Both the position numbers and the translations under genes were made by a program. From JADJYF01 sp965278995 (GTDB lineage: Bacteria > Pseudomonadota > Gammaproteobacteria > Ga0077536), in contig OZ257136.1 of the NCBI GenBank assembly GCA_965278995.1, positions 3,906,001 through 3,970,000 of the forward strand: a DNA stretch of 64,000 bases, in the 5' to 3' direction. The notes beneath the pieces were generated by a model. The model was not told the DNA's origin. It was given only the letters and a program-made list of their open reading frames with translations, and did not search any database. Below, in pieces: positions 1 to 8,504 of the stretch (within the stretch, counting starts at the first letter, position 1; each line of letters opens with the position of its first letter).

Positions 1-939
1 GTGCCGTAATACATCACGTGACTCCAAGGTGCCGGTCTTCGATGTAACGAGCCCGAGTACAACCCGCTGTGATCCCGGCGGTAAATGGCGAAGCGGCTCG
101 AAACCACCGGCGCGCTCACTGTCATATTCGAGAAAATAGCCGTCGTAATGGGTCTGCCCGAGCAGCACTTCGGCGACCGGCTCGTAACCGCCTTCGGCAA
201 TCCAGCTCGAACGGAAATTACCTCGACAAACGTGGGTCGTCACCGTCATGTCGGCCGGTTTGTCAGCCAGAGCGTAATTGATCATCTCGGCATAGATGCG
301 CGGCAACGGCTCGGGCGGATCGCCACGCTCGCGCGCCAGCGCGCGCTCCTTGTCCGAACACAGATAGGCCCAGACCGTGTCGTCGAACTGCAGATAGCGG
401 CAGCCGGCGGCATAGAATGCCTGCACGGCGGCGCGATACGCCTTGGCGGTATCCTCGAAAAATTGATCGAGCGTGGGATAAACCGCGCGACTGATCGCTT
501 CGCGGCCGCCGCGAAAATGCAGCACCGATGGCGCCGGGATCGTCATTTTCGGGGTCGCTGTTGCACACCCGGCAAGAAAGCGGAAATGCGCGAGCATCGG
601 GTGTTCCGCGAACCCGACCGGACCGGTGACGCTGATGCTCTCGGATTTCGTTTGTACACCGTGGAATTGAATGGACTTCTCGCCGCGTACGAGTTCAACG
701 CCCTCGAGTCCGGCGAGAAAATCAAAATGCCACCATGACCGCCGGAACTCGCCGTCGGTCACGATTGGCAGGCCGATGGCCTCCTGCTGACGCACGACCT
801 CGCGGATGCAGGCGTCTTCGACCGCCCCCAGTTCATCTGCGTCGATTTCTCCCGCAATATGCTGCCGGCGGGCGGCTTTCAGTCGATCAGGCCGCAGCAG
901 GCTGCCAACCTGATCGGCACGGAAAGGCATCACGGGCAT
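1..939 (-). CDS. MetE-family methionine synthase-like protein (C-terminus off the left edge)
   Basis: The reading frame is open for 313 codons from an ATG at 939 to the window edge, so the C-terminus is missing. The translation starts MPVMPFRADQVGSLLRPDRL, typical of the short cobalamin-independent methionine synthase homologues (YxjG/YxjH type), which keep only the catalytic MetE C-terminal barrel. A THVCRGN segment supplies the His-x-Cys zinc ligands and FLEYD the acidic ligand; the last zinc cysteine would lie beyond the edge. The family transfers a methyl group to a thiol such as homocysteine; the methyl donor of short members is uncertain. It begins 15 bp after the pstS stop on the same strand, so it is probably co-transcribed with it. 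An in-frame ATG at 930 is an alternative start. Confidence 0.85.
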   Translation of the reverse strand, partial: MPVMPFRADQVGSLLRPDRLKAARRQHIAGEIDADELGAVEDACIREVVRQQEAIGLPIVTDGEFRRSWWHFDFLAGLEGVELVRGEKSIQFHGVQTKSESISVTGPVGFAEHPMLAHFRFLAGCATATPKMTIPAPSVLHFRGGREAISRAVYPTLDQFFEDTAKAYRAAVQAFYAAGCRYLQFDDTVWAYLCSDKERALARERGDPPEPLPRIYAEMINYALADKPADMTVTTHVCRGNFRSSWIAEGGYEPVAEVLLGQTHYDGYFLEYDSERAGGFEPLRHLPPGSQRVVLGLVTSKTGTLESRDVLRH

Positions 940-954
940 GTCGATAACGCGCGC

Positions 955-1932
955 CTATTCTCCGAGAAAAGTATCGACCTGTTTCTGGGTCACTTTCGCT
1001 GGCAACGGAATGTAGCCATCTTTGACAACAATCTGCTGACCTTCTTTCGACAATACCATCCGCAGGAATTCGCGCTCAAGCGGCGACAGCGGTTTGTTGG
1101 GATGCTTGTTCACGTAGATATAGAGGTAGCGGCCGAGCGGATAGCTGCCGTCGATTGCATTTGCAGCCGTCGCTTCAATGAAGTCGCCTTTCTTGTTCAT
1201 CACGGGCACCGCGCGCACGCCAGAAGTGCGATAGCCGATACCGGAGTAACCGATGCCGTTCAGCGACTTTGTCACGCCCTGCACGACTGAGGCCGAACCG
1301 GGTTGCTCGTTGACGTTGTTCTTAAAGTCACCTTTGCACAGCCCGTGCTCCTTGAAGTAGCCGTAAGTGCCGGAAACCGAGTTGCGGCCGTAGAGCTGAA
1401 TCTTGCGTGTCGCCCATTCCCCGCTGAGGGCGAGTTGGCCCCAGCTCGTGATGTCCTCCTTGTAGCCGCAAGTTCGCGTCGCGGAGAAAATCGCGTCGAT
1501 CTGCGGAACGCTGAGGCCGGCTATCGGGTTGTCTTTGTGGACGAACACCGCGAGCGCGTCGATTGCCACCGGTACCGCAGTCGGCTTGTAACCGTGCTTG
1601 TTTTCGAACGCTTCAATTTCGTTCGATTTCATCGTCCGGCTCATCGGGCCAAGGTTGGCGGTGCCTTCGGTCAAGGCCGGCGGGGCAGTCGACGACCCGG
1701 CCGCCTGGATCTGGATGGCCACGCTGGGGTAGTACCCTCGGAACGCTTCGGCCCACAGGGTCATCAGATTGGCCAGAGTATCCGAACCGACACTGGTCAC
1801 ATTGCCGGAAACGCCGCTCGCCTTGGCATAAGACGGCAGTCCTTGCAGAATCTCTTCGTCAGCGTGGGAGGTTGCCGTGCAAACCAGCAGCGCGAGGAGG
1901 AGTCCGGACGGAAAATAATGTTTGAGTGACAA
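955..1932 (-). CDS. pstS: PstS-type phosphate-binding periplasmic protein
   Basis: A 325-residue substrate-binding protein with a cleavable signal peptide (hydrophobic LLLALLVCTATSHA, then DEE). The body carries hallmarks of the phosphate-binding family: VTSVGSDTL near the mature N-terminus, QAAGSSTAPPAL for oxyanion contacts and GRNSVSGTYGYFKEH in the second lobe. It should capture phosphate in the periplasm for the PstCAB importer, which is not in this window. An AAGGAGA ribosome site lies just upstream of the ATG. Upstream there is a strong Pho box, so induction by PhoB under phosphate starvation is likely. It could instead be a stand-alone PstS paralogue, since no pstC, pstA or pstB is adjacent. 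Confidence 0.9.
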   Translation of the reverse strand: MSLKHYFPSGLLLALLVCTATSHADEEILQGLPSYAKASGVSGNVTSVGSDTLANLMTLWAEAFRGYYPSVAIQIQAAGSSTAPPALTEGTANLGPMSRTMKSNEIEAFENKHGYKPTAVPVAIDALAVFVHKDNPIAGLSVPQIDAIFSATRTCGYKEDITSWGQLALSGEWATRKIQLYGRNSVSGTYGYFKEHGLCKGDFKNNVNEQPGSASVVQGVTKSLNGIGYSGIGYRTSGVRAVPVMNKKGDFIEATAANAIDGSYPLGRYLYIYVNKHPNKPLSPLEREFLRMVLSKEGQQIVVKDGYIPLPAKVTQKQVDTFLGE

Positions 1933-1981
1933 GCGATTCTCCTTGGATCACAGTTCAGCGGCAGCCTATCTGCCGGGCGGC

Positions 1982-2015
1982 ATTATGTGACAGAGAATTG
2001 ACAGAATGATGACAG
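1982..2015 (-). promoter_or_regulatory. Pho box with three direct half-sites and -10 element upstream of pstS
   Basis: Read on the minus strand, CTGTCAT, CTGTCAA and CTGTCAC follow each other at an exact 11-bp period (2015-2009, 2004-1998, 1993-1987). The first two, spaced by CATT, match the PhoB consensus CTGTCAT-N4-CTGTCA. A CATAAT -10-like hexamer (1987-1982) follows directly, where RNA polymerase would be recruited by PhoB. The start codon of pstS is about 50 bp downstream. Confidence 0.85.
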
Positions 2016-2068
2016 CCGCGCGGACGCGGCGTGTCGGCCGGCACCTCGGCGCCGGCGAGCGACGGCTG

Positions 2069-3715
2069 TCAGGCAGACAGACGGAGTGCTGCTCCGGCAG
2101 CCTGCGCCGCACTCTCCTCGATGCAGATGCGGTTGCGACCGGCAGCTTTCGCCTGATACATCGCTTTGTCGGCGCGCTCGAATACGTCGTCCAGGTTGTC
2201 GTTGCCGGAAAACTGAGTTATCCCGCAGGACATGGTCACACGTACCGGGGTGTCCTTGTGCCGGAACGGGCACAACTCGATACTGGAACGTAATTTCTCG
2301 AGCAGGCCAGCGCCATCGACGATGCCCGTTTCGGGCAGCAGCAAAACGAACTCCTCGCCACCATAACGGCACAAGACGTCGCTCTCGCGGATCAGCTCGA
2401 CTAGCTTGCTCGCCACCGTGGCCAACACGCGGTCGCCGGCCGAGTGACCGTAGCGATCGTTGATATCCTTGAACAGGTCGAGATCGATGACGGCCAAACT
2501 AAGTGAACCTCCGTACCGTTTCCATCTCGCGTACTGCTTCGCTGCCATCTCGTTGTAGCCGGCGCGGTTGAGGACGCCGGTCAACGGGTCGATCAGAATG
2601 CGCGCGTGCTGCTGCTCGAGGTCGCCGCGCAGCTGTTCAGCCTGCGTTTCGAGGTCTTTTAGTTTGCTGGTCATGCGTTCGAACGCCTCGGTCGCTTCGC
2701 CCGCGCGCTTGCTCTGAGAGACCATGAACGTAGTCAGACTCTGGTCGATACCGTCGAGGCGGGAGGAGACCGATGCTTTCAGTGTTTCCAGATCATCGGC
2801 AATCGCGATTTCTTCTTTCATGCCGGAAATGCCGTACATGACAGTATTGCTGAGTTGCATGGCATCGGCCGAATGTTCAGCATAGTGCTCACGTGAACGG
2901 TCCATCATCTGCTCGAATTCCAACAGACGACGCGACGTTCCACGCAGGAACTCGGCAAGCGTGTCGAGCTCCGCCTGAAGTTCTTCGCGCAACCGGATCA
3001 CCAGCGCCGCGATCGCGTCAGCACAGGGTTTGAAAGCCGCCGGTTCGCGGGCAGCTTCGAGCGAACGTTTGATCCCGGCCGCATCGCCAGACAGCGCGCG
3101 TGAGACCGGCATGCGTTCCAGCATTTCTGCTAGACAACGACGCATAGAACGGACGGCCGTGCCGGTCGCCTCGCTGCGACCGAGGTCTTTGGAGAATTCA
3201 CCGGCTGCACGTTCTATGGCCGCCAGTGCTGCCGCTGTTTCGCGCTTTTCGGACAGCGCACGCTTGACGGCATCGACTTCCACGAGCAGCTTTTCGGGCG
3301 CCTCCATATGGTCGAGAAAATGCGTCAGGAAATCTGGCGTGGTGGCGGTTGCAGCGCCGCTGGAAGGCTTGCGCTCGATGTTGAGCGAGACGATGGTGTC
3401 GACGATTTCGTCGATCAACTGCTGCAGGCTGCCATCACGCTGACCACCGCGGATCATGACGCCAAGCTGCTTCAGCTTGGCGTCGAGTTCGGCGTTCTGC
3501 CCGTGAAAGCCGAGCGCGAGGCGCAGGATCCCGCGCTGTAGTCGCGGTACCGATTCGGCTGCGTTGCGCTCCTGAGGACCGTCGCGCTTGACGCCGCTGG
3601 GGCGCTGATTTTTGGTCGAATTATTCAAGCACGGGGCCGCCACTGTTGCCGAGTTCAGTGCCCTGCGCGAACCGTCCACCGGGGCCGGCCGCGCTCCCGT
3701 CCAGGCAAGCGGCAT
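2069..3715 (-). CDS. GGDEF diguanylate cyclase with helical N-terminal region
   Basis: About 548 residues from the ATG at 3715. The C-terminal third is a GGDEF domain: it begins around DPLTGVLNRAGY and contains RYGGEEF, an intact active site, preceded five residues earlier by RESD, the RxxD inhibitory site for product feedback. The N-terminal two thirds are Ala/Glu-rich helices without a signal peptide or membrane span, so the enzyme should be cytoplasmic and make c-di-GMP. The open frame continues to 3817, but that start would overlap dsbA and adds low-complexity sequence, so 3715 is preferred. It follows dsbA by 64 bp. The N-terminal domain family was not recognised. Confidence 0.85.
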   Translation of the reverse strand: MPLAWTGARPAPVDGSRRALNSATVAAPCLNNSTKNQRPSGVKRDGPQERNAAESVPRLQRGILRLALGFHGQNAELDAKLKQLGVMIRGGQRDGSLQQLIDEIVDTIVSLNIERKPSSGAATATTPDFLTHFLDHMEAPEKLLVEVDAVKRALSEKRETAAALAAIERAAGEFSKDLGRSEATGTAVRSMRRCLAEMLERMPVSRALSGDAAGIKRSLEAAREPAAFKPCADAIAALVIRLREELQAELDTLAEFLRGTSRRLLEFEQMMDRSREHYAEHSADAMQLSNTVMYGISGMKEEIAIADDLETLKASVSSRLDGIDQSLTTFMVSQSKRAGEATEAFERMTSKLKDLETQAEQLRGDLEQQHARILIDPLTGVLNRAGYNEMAAKQYARWKRYGGSLSLAVIDLDLFKDINDRYGHSAGDRVLATVASKLVELIRESDVLCRYGGEEFVLLLPETGIVDGAGLLEKLRSSIELCPFRHKDTPVRVTMSCGITQFSGNDNLDDVFERADKAMYQAKAAGRNRICIEESAAQAAGAALRLSA

Positions 3716-3779
3716 GGTTATGGTGCGAGCGGCCGCGGGTCGGGGGTGGCCTCTGCTATTCGCTCGCGCCAGCGTAGCT

Positions 3780-4406
3780 TTACTGGACGTGTTCCTTATC
3801 GGCCAGAAAATCGACAAGCTTTAGAAGGTTCTCGAAGTTGCCGGTGAACTGGGCGCCGCTGCGATATTTACCGTTGATGATGACCGAAGGCACGCCCGAT
3901 ATACCGTAAGCACGCGTCAGGGCCAGGGCTCGACGCGCTTTGGTATCGACTTCGAAGGACTCGTAAGCCGACTTGAAATCAGCAGCCGGGACACCGTGCT
4001 CGGCGAAGAATTCGGTAAGCTCATCGACGGTGAACAGCGAACGCTTCTGTTCGTGCAGTGCGTCAAACAGCGGTTGGTGAATTTTGTCCAGGACACCGAG
4101 CTTCTCGGCGGCGTAATAGGCGCGGGCATGAATTTCCCAGTTGGCGGCAAAGACCGCAGGAATTCGAATGAACTCGATGTAATCGGCCTTCGTTTTCAGC
4201 CATTTCGACAAGGTCGGTTCAAATGCATAGCAGTGCGGGCAGCCGTACCAGAATAGCTCGACAACTTCGACTTTGCCGGTGCCTTTGGTGGTGGTCGGTT
4301 GCGCCGGCGTCACCAGCTGATAGTTCCGGCCTTCGACAAATTCGTCGGCAGCCCAAGCAGTTGTGGCGGCAACCAACAGCGCGGAGACAAGCAGCGATTT
4401 CAGCAT
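3780..4406 (-). CDS. dsbA: Thiol:disulfide interchange protein DsbA
   Basis: A 208-residue periplasmic oxidoreductase. The start at 4406 has a GAAGGTG ribosome site and gives a clean signal peptide (MLKSLLVSALLVAATTAWA, then ADEF). The FWYGCPHCYAFEP segment is the thioredoxin-fold CPHC active site, and SGVPSVIING carries the cis-proline loop. It introduces disulfide bonds into exported proteins. It sits between cytochrome c4 and the diguanylate cyclase on the same strand, an arrangement seen in other Gammaproteobacteria. Confidence 0.95.
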   Translation of the reverse strand: MLKSLLVSALLVAATTAWAADEFVEGRNYQLVTPAQPTTTKGTGKVEVVELFWYGCPHCYAFEPTLSKWLKTKADYIEFIRIPAVFAANWEIHARAYYAAEKLGVLDKIHQPLFDALHEQKRSLFTVDELTEFFAEHGVPAADFKSAYESFEVDTKARRALALTRAYGISGVPSVIINGKYRSGAQFTGNFENLLKLVDFLADKEHVQ

Positions 4407-4536
4407 GATGGCACCTTCGATTGGGTTCTGGGCTATAGGCAACGGGCAGGCTGCGTGGTTCCCTGCGAGTACCAGGCTCGCCCGCCGCGATTCACGAGGC
4501 GGAGCGGGCGGGCCGGTCGCAGTTTGGCGTTATCAG

Positions 4537-5136
4537 TCAATGCAAGGCTGAAACGTAGCGGGCCAGGTTCAGCATGTCGTCGTCGGTCAAGCGCGCCGCA
4601 ATCTGACGCATCATGTTTTGCGGGTCGGTGTCGCGAGAACCATCCCGATACGCTTTGAGCTGCAGGACGGTATAGTCGACCTGCTGGCCATGCAGTGCGG
4701 GGTAGTTCGCCGCAGCATTGCCGGAGCCGCCCGGACCATGGCATGCCATGCAGGCCGGAATACCGCGTTCGGCGTCGCCGCCGCGGTACAGTTTCTGGCC
4801 CGGCGCTGCCGCCTCCGGTGTGCTCGCGGCAATGCGCGGGGCCTGGGCGGAAAAATAGGCGGCGATGTCGACCATGTCTTCGTCCGACAGGTTGGCCGCC
4901 ATGGGCGACATGCTGGGATTCTTGCGCGTTCCTGCTTTGAACGCATGCAGCTGCTTGACGATGTATCCTGCGTTCTGTCCGGCAAGCGTGGGCCAGATCG
5001 GGTTACTGCTGTTGCCGTCAGCACCGTGACAGGCGGAGCAGACGACGGCTTTAGCCTTGCCGTCGGCGAAAGCAGTGCCGTTGGCGAGTGCGACGCACAA
5101 TAGGGCAACGCCAAGGAACGCGTTCCTCTTAAGCAT
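4537..5136 (-). CDS. Dihaem cytochrome c4
   Basis: A 199-residue secreted protein starting at ATG 5136 (GAGAG ribosome site) with signal peptide MLKRNAFLGVALLCVALANG and cleavage near TAFA. Two covalent haem sites, CSACH and CMACH, lie in two repeated domains, each with a distal Met ligand in a PSMSPMAANL- or PQNMMRQIA-type context. Cytochrome c4 passes electrons in the periplasm to terminal oxidases. It diverges from engB and precedes dsbA, a common gammaproteobacterial order. A longer open frame upstream to 5253 is not credible because it would precede the signal peptide. Confidence 0.93.
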   Translation of the reverse strand: MLKRNAFLGVALLCVALANGTAFADGKAKAVVCSACHGADGNSSNPIWPTLAGQNAGYIVKQLHAFKAGTRKNPSMSPMAANLSDEDMVDIAAYFSAQAPRIAASTPEAAAPGQKLYRGGDAERGIPACMACHGPGGSGNAAANYPALHGQQVDYTVLQLKAYRDGSRDTDPQNMMRQIAARLTDDDMLNLARYVSALH

Positions 5137-5255
5137 GATTTCACTCTCGATTGCGGGAAGTAGGCGCCGATTATATAACGGGAGGCGCGCGGTAATCTGC
5201 ACCGCTGTGCCCGTCAATCGCGACTTCCACGGGCGTTTTTCCTGGAGTTTCATCG

Positions 5256-5903
5256 ATGACTGAACGCTGGCACGTGGTGCGCAGCCTGTTACAGAGCGCG
5301 CGTTTCGGCCGGAGTGTGCCGGAGCCGCGGCTGCTGCCGCCGGACACCGGCCTGGAGGTCGCTTTCGCCGGTCGCTCGAACACCGGCAAGTCGAGCGCCA
5401 TCAATGTGCTGTGTGGCCAGCACGCGCTGGCCAGAACCAGCCGGACACCCGGGCGAACGCAGCATCTGGTGGTGTTCGATCTCGACCCCGAGCGTCGCCT
5501 CATCGATCTGCCTGGTTTCGGTTATGCCAAGGTCTCCAAGACCATGCGCGCACACTGGGAGCGCGCCCTGCCGGAGTACCTGGAACAGCGCGCGACCCTG
5601 GCCGGCCTGGTGCTGATGATGGACATCCGCCACCCGCTCAAGCCGCAGGATGAATTGATCATCAACTGGTGTGCGCGTGCTGAAGTGCCGCTGCACGTGC
5701 TGTTGAGCAAATGCGACAAACTAGGCCGTGGCCAGGCCGCAGCTGCGCGCCTGCTCGTTCAACGCTATCTGAAAACCATCGGCGGGGATCTCGAGGTACA
5801 GCTGTTTTCAGCGCCTAAACACATTGGTCTGGAAGACGCTTATGCGCGCCTGGCGGAATGGCTGGCAGTGGAAGTGCCGACGGATGCGGTGCCACCGAAT
5901 TGA
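5256..5903 (+). CDS. engB: Ribosome biogenesis GTP-binding protein EngB/YihA
   Basis: A 215-residue single-domain GTPase. G1 is AGRSNTGKSSAIN, the threonine of switch I is TSRTPGRT, G3 is LIDLPGFGYAKV, G4 is LLSKCDKLG and G5 is LFSAPK. These are the EngB subfamily signatures, and the length is normal. The protein is thought to help late 50S subunit maturation. A GGAG site precedes the ATG. It is divergent from cytochrome c4 and followed by a run of stem-loops. Confidence 0.95.
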   Translation: MTERWHVVRSLLQSARFGRSVPEPRLLPPDTGLEVAFAGRSNTGKSSAINVLCGQHALARTSRTPGRTQHLVVFDLDPERRLIDLPGFGYAKVSKTMRAHWERALPEYLEQRATLAGLVLMMDIRHPLKPQDELIINWCARAEVPLHVLLSKCDKLGRGQAAAARLLVQRYLKTIGGDLEVQLFSAPKHIGLEDAYARLAEWLAVEVPTDAVPPN

Positions 5904-5916
5904 TGCCGGTCAAAGA

Positions 5917-6041
5917 AGGACCCCGGCAGCGCAACCTGGGGGGAGGAATGTGCTGCGTCGCCGGGGCCACCGTTTGCCCGGGTGGGGAACCCGGGCGGCG
6001 CTCACGCGAGGGAGGATTCGCTGAGCTCGTTCAAACGAACG
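5917..6041 (+). ncRNA. Candidate structured RNA: four successive stem-loops with GGA-rich loops
   Basis: Directly after engB the sequence can form, on the plus strand: stem A CCCCGGC/GCCGGGG (5921-5927 with 5960-5966) enclosing GGGGGGAGGAATG; stem B GCCCGGGT/ACCCGGGC (5976-5983 with 5989-5996) with loop GGGGA; stem C GCTCA-C-GCGA/TCGC-TGAGC (6000-6009 with 6018-6026) with loop GGGAGGAT; and stem D CGTTC/GAACG (6028-6032 with 6037-6041). GGA in loops is the pattern recognised by CsrA/RsmA. There is no T-tract, so simple Rho-independent termination is not convincing. It could be an engB 3' UTR, an sRNA or a protein-sequestering RNA; no known family was recognised. Confidence 0.4.
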
Positions 6042-6088
6042 TGACTCTGGGACTTCCGCAGTGGCGACGAGTTCCCGCGCCGTTACAT

Positions 6089-6304
6089 TCAGGTGGCCGA
6101 GGCGATACCGTACTTGCGGCGGAACTTGTCCACGCGTCCAGCTGTGTCGACAATTTTCTGCTGTCCGGTATAGAACGGGTGGCAGGCCGAGCAGACGTCG
6201 AGATGGAGCTGATCGTTGGACAGCGCTGAGCGGGTCTGAAATGTATTGCCGCAACTGCAGGTAACCGTGATGTCCTGATAAGCGGGATGGATTTCCGGTT
6301 TCAT
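6089..6304 (-). CDS. rpmE: 50S ribosomal protein L31 (zinc-binding form)
   Basis: A 71-residue protein starting MKPEIHPAYQDITVTCSCGN, with the two cysteine pairs of the zinc ribbon, C-x-C (TCSCG) and C-x-x-C (VCSACHPFYTGQQK), so this is the C-plus form rather than the zinc-independent paralogue. The tail VDKFRRKYG is characteristic. The start at 6304 is set by homology, because the upstream open frame to 6382 precedes the conserved N-terminus. It is convergent with engB. Confidence 0.95.
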   Translation of the reverse strand: MKPEIHPAYQDITVTCSCGNTFQTRSALSNDQLHLDVCSACHPFYTGQQKIVDTAGRVDKFRRKYGIASAT

Positions 6305-6389
6305 GGGCGGACTCGACAGGCTGAACAAAGGGGCACGGAGTCTAGGCTCCCCGCCGGCACTTTGCAAGCAGCATTGCCGCAAAGCGTTC

Positions 6390-6749
6390 TCAACTGTGCT
6401 GCTGGCGGGGCTTCTCGAAAGGCAGGATATCCGCGCTGTTCACCGGCCCTCTCGGCCGTGGTCGCGCGCCGGTCAATTGCTCGACATGGGCGACCAGCCC
6501 GTTCTCGCCGAGCACTTTGTCCCACATCATGTCGGAAATATGGAAACAGCTGGCGAGCGGGTTGGGCGCCCGTTCACGAACCCGGTCGATCTGCCACTGC
6601 AAGCCACGCAGCCGTTTGCGGTTCGCTTCGGGCGCGGACTCAATCAGGCTTTCCAGCACGTGTGCTCGCGCGAGTTCGAAAGCGTCGGGATTGGCATCTG
6701 CCAGCTCCACCCACAGCTGGAATTCGAAATCGTCAGTGTGTTTATCCAT
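6390..6749 (-). CDS. DUF3135-family small protein
   Basis: A 119-residue soluble protein. The conserved core is DFEFQLWVELADANPDAFE, followed by ARAHVLESLIESAPE and RLRGLQWQIDRVRER, matching what I know of the DUF3135 family of uncharacterised gammaproteobacterial proteins. No signal peptide or membrane segment is seen. It lies between xthA and rpmE on the same strand. No function can be assigned. Confidence 0.7.
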   Translation of the reverse strand: MDKHTDDFEFQLWVELADANPDAFELARAHVLESLIESAPEANRKRLRGLQWQIDRVRERAPNPLASCFHISDMMWDKVLGENGLVAHVEQLTGARPRPRGPVNSADILPFEKPRQQHS

Positions 6750-6877
6750 GTCGATAGCTTAACTGCCACCAGCGCGAATTGAGCGTGCGGCAATCGACAT
6801 CCCGGCAGCGATTTACGGTGGCTGTCGTCAATATTTGTTTCATGTCGGAATATCGACCGGCGCTTCAATCACTGCGG

Positions 6878-7648
6878 TCATGGCGTAAGTCGTGCCAGGA
6901 CGGGCGCATGATCGGAGGGCTTGTCCCATCGCCGAGGTGTGATGTCGATTGTGCAGGATTCCATTCTTTCTGCCAGCCGCGAAGTGGCGAGAATCAAATC
7001 GATGCGCAAACCAAGATTGCGACGGAAGCCCGCCGCGCGATAGTCCCACCACGAGAATGCTGCCGGCGGCTGATCGAACCGCCGATAGACGTCGCTGAAC
7101 CCCAGTCCGTGCAGGCGGAATAGTTGTGCTCTTTCGGCGTCACTGCACAGGATCTGACCGCGCCAGGCTTCCGGATCGTGGACGTCGCGATCGTCGGGCG
7201 CGATGTTGAAATCTCCGACCAGAATCACATCCCCATGACGCTCGCGTAGATCGCTGACCCAATCGTTCAGCGCGCTCAGCCAGGCCAGCTTGTAAGTGTA
7301 TTTATCTGAACCCACACTTGAACCGTTAGGCACATAGAGATTCACGAACACAAAATCTTCGAGTTGCACGGCCAGCACGCGCCGCTGTTCGTCGTCGAAA
7401 TCGGGGATGGCGGTGGCGAGTACTGTCAATGGTTGACGCGCGAGTACAGCAACGCCGTTATAGGATTTCTGCCCGCTGAACACGCAGTGATAGCCGAGCT
7501 CGGCAAGCTCGGCGGCTGGAAACTCGCGATCCTGGACCTTGGTTTCCTGCAACCCGAGCAGGTCCGGTTTGGCCAACGCCAGCCATTCGGCAAGATGCGA
7601 GAGACGGGCCCTGATTGAATTGACGTTCCAGCTCGCGACCGTGGTCAT
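6878..7648 (-). CDS. xthA: Exodeoxyribonuclease III
   Basis: A 256-residue member of the endonuclease/exonuclease/phosphatase fold. ASWNVNSIRARL begins the fold, LLGLQETKVQD carries the metal-binding Glu, VILVGDFNIAPDDRDVHDP the catalytic Asp/Asn and KPSDHAPV the terminal Asp-His. The enzyme cuts at abasic sites and degrades DNA from 3' ends in base excision repair. A GGAGAATG ribosome site precedes the ATG. It follows the SH3-domain gene by 43 bp. Confidence 0.93.
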   Translation of the reverse strand: MTTVASWNVNSIRARLSHLAEWLALAKPDLLGLQETKVQDREFPAAELAELGYHCVFSGQKSYNGVAVLARQPLTVLATAIPDFDDEQRRVLAVQLEDFVFVNLYVPNGSSVGSDKYTYKLAWLSALNDWVSDLRERHGDVILVGDFNIAPDDRDVHDPEAWRGQILCSDAERAQLFRLHGLGFSDVYRRFDQPPAAFSWWDYRAAGFRRNLGLRIDLILATSRLAERMESCTIDITPRRWDKPSDHAPVLARLTP

Positions 7649-7691
7649 GGCTCATTCTCCGCCGGCGTCGCCGCGATCAGTCGTTAAAGCC

Positions 7692-8495
7692 TCAGATACG
7701 GAATCCGCCATGCCGGCGCCGGCCGAGGAAATCGATGGTGTACGCGCCGCCGGCAAAAGCGATAGCGATGACTATCGCCAGCGCAATCAGGATCCAGGTG
7801 GCATAATCGCGCAGGACCAGCGGCAGCAGGGCCGCGCTGTCATTCAGACTGGCGCGCGCCTCGAATTCCCCCAGCTGCTCGCGAACAGCCGCGAGTTCCG
7901 CCTGCAGATCGTCGCGGGCATGCTCCAGTTCCATCACGCGAGCATCCGGCGGCGCGGAAGAATTTTTCACTTCGGTTCGCAGGCCGGCCACTTCCGTCTG
8001 CAGTTTGCCGGAGCGCAGACGTTCGTCCGACAGCTTGCCCTTAAGTTCGGTGTTCTCGCTGGTCAAGGCATCGACCTTGCCGTTGCTGTCATCATTTGGA
8101 TTGGCATTCGCCTGGCCATTGGCCTGACTGTTCTCCTGGCCCGGGCGCGCGGTGGCCGGCTGCGTTTCAAGCACCTTGATTCGTGCCACCAGCGCGAGCT
8201 TTTCTTTTTCGAGTTCAAGCGCGCGGAGCGCCGCCGGCCTTTCGGCCGTCAAGTACGCGGCATCGACCCAGCCTTTGGTCTGCTCGGGGTCGGCGACGTA
8301 GGCAAGCTCACCTTCGCGCTTCAGGATTTCGAGCTGAGTTCCGGTCGGCAGCACCTTGATGATGGCGCTGTCGAGATCCTTGCCTTCGTGCACGCCGACC
8401 AGGAGTTTGTCGATAACGAAAGCATTTTCGGCCGCCACCAGCGATTGGCAACAGCAAAGTGCGAGACAGGCGAGCGTGCGGGGGAAAGCTGACAT
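7692..8495 (-). CDS. Membrane-anchored SH3-domain coiled-coil protein (TIGR04211-like)
   Basis: A 267-residue protein with a signal peptide (ACLALCCCQSLVAAEN), then a bacterial SH3 domain (about residues 25-85; GVHEGKDLDSAIIKVLPTG and TKGWVDAAYL), a long coiled coil rich in Leu/Glu/Lys (about 90-215) and one C-terminal transmembrane helix (WILIALAIVIAIAFAGGAY) with a short basic tail. This architecture matches the SH3-and-anchor family widespread in Gammaproteobacteria. It should hang in the periplasm from the inner membrane; the role is unknown. It starts 9 bp after prlC. Confidence 0.8.
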   Translation of the reverse strand: MSAFPRTLACLALCCCQSLVAAENAFVIDKLLVGVHEGKDLDSAIIKVLPTGTQLEILKREGELAYVADPEQTKGWVDAAYLTAERPAALRALELEKEKLALVARIKVLETQPATARPGQENSQANGQANANPNDDSNGKVDALTSENTELKGKLSDERLRSGKLQTEVAGLRTEVKNSSAPPDARVMELEHARDDLQAELAAVREQLGEFEARASLNDSAALLPLVLRDYATWILIALAIVIAIAFAGGAYTIDFLGRRRHGGFRI

Positions 8496-8504
8496 CGGGG
8501 GCGA

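Noticed and set aside
2011..2070. Rho-independent terminator after the diguanylate cyclase (GACAGCCG/CGGCTGTC outer stem, GCCGCG-CGGA-CGCGGC inner hairpin)
   Set aside because: Stems are real but there is no T-tract, and the outer arm overlaps the first Pho half-site, so the assignment is not safe.
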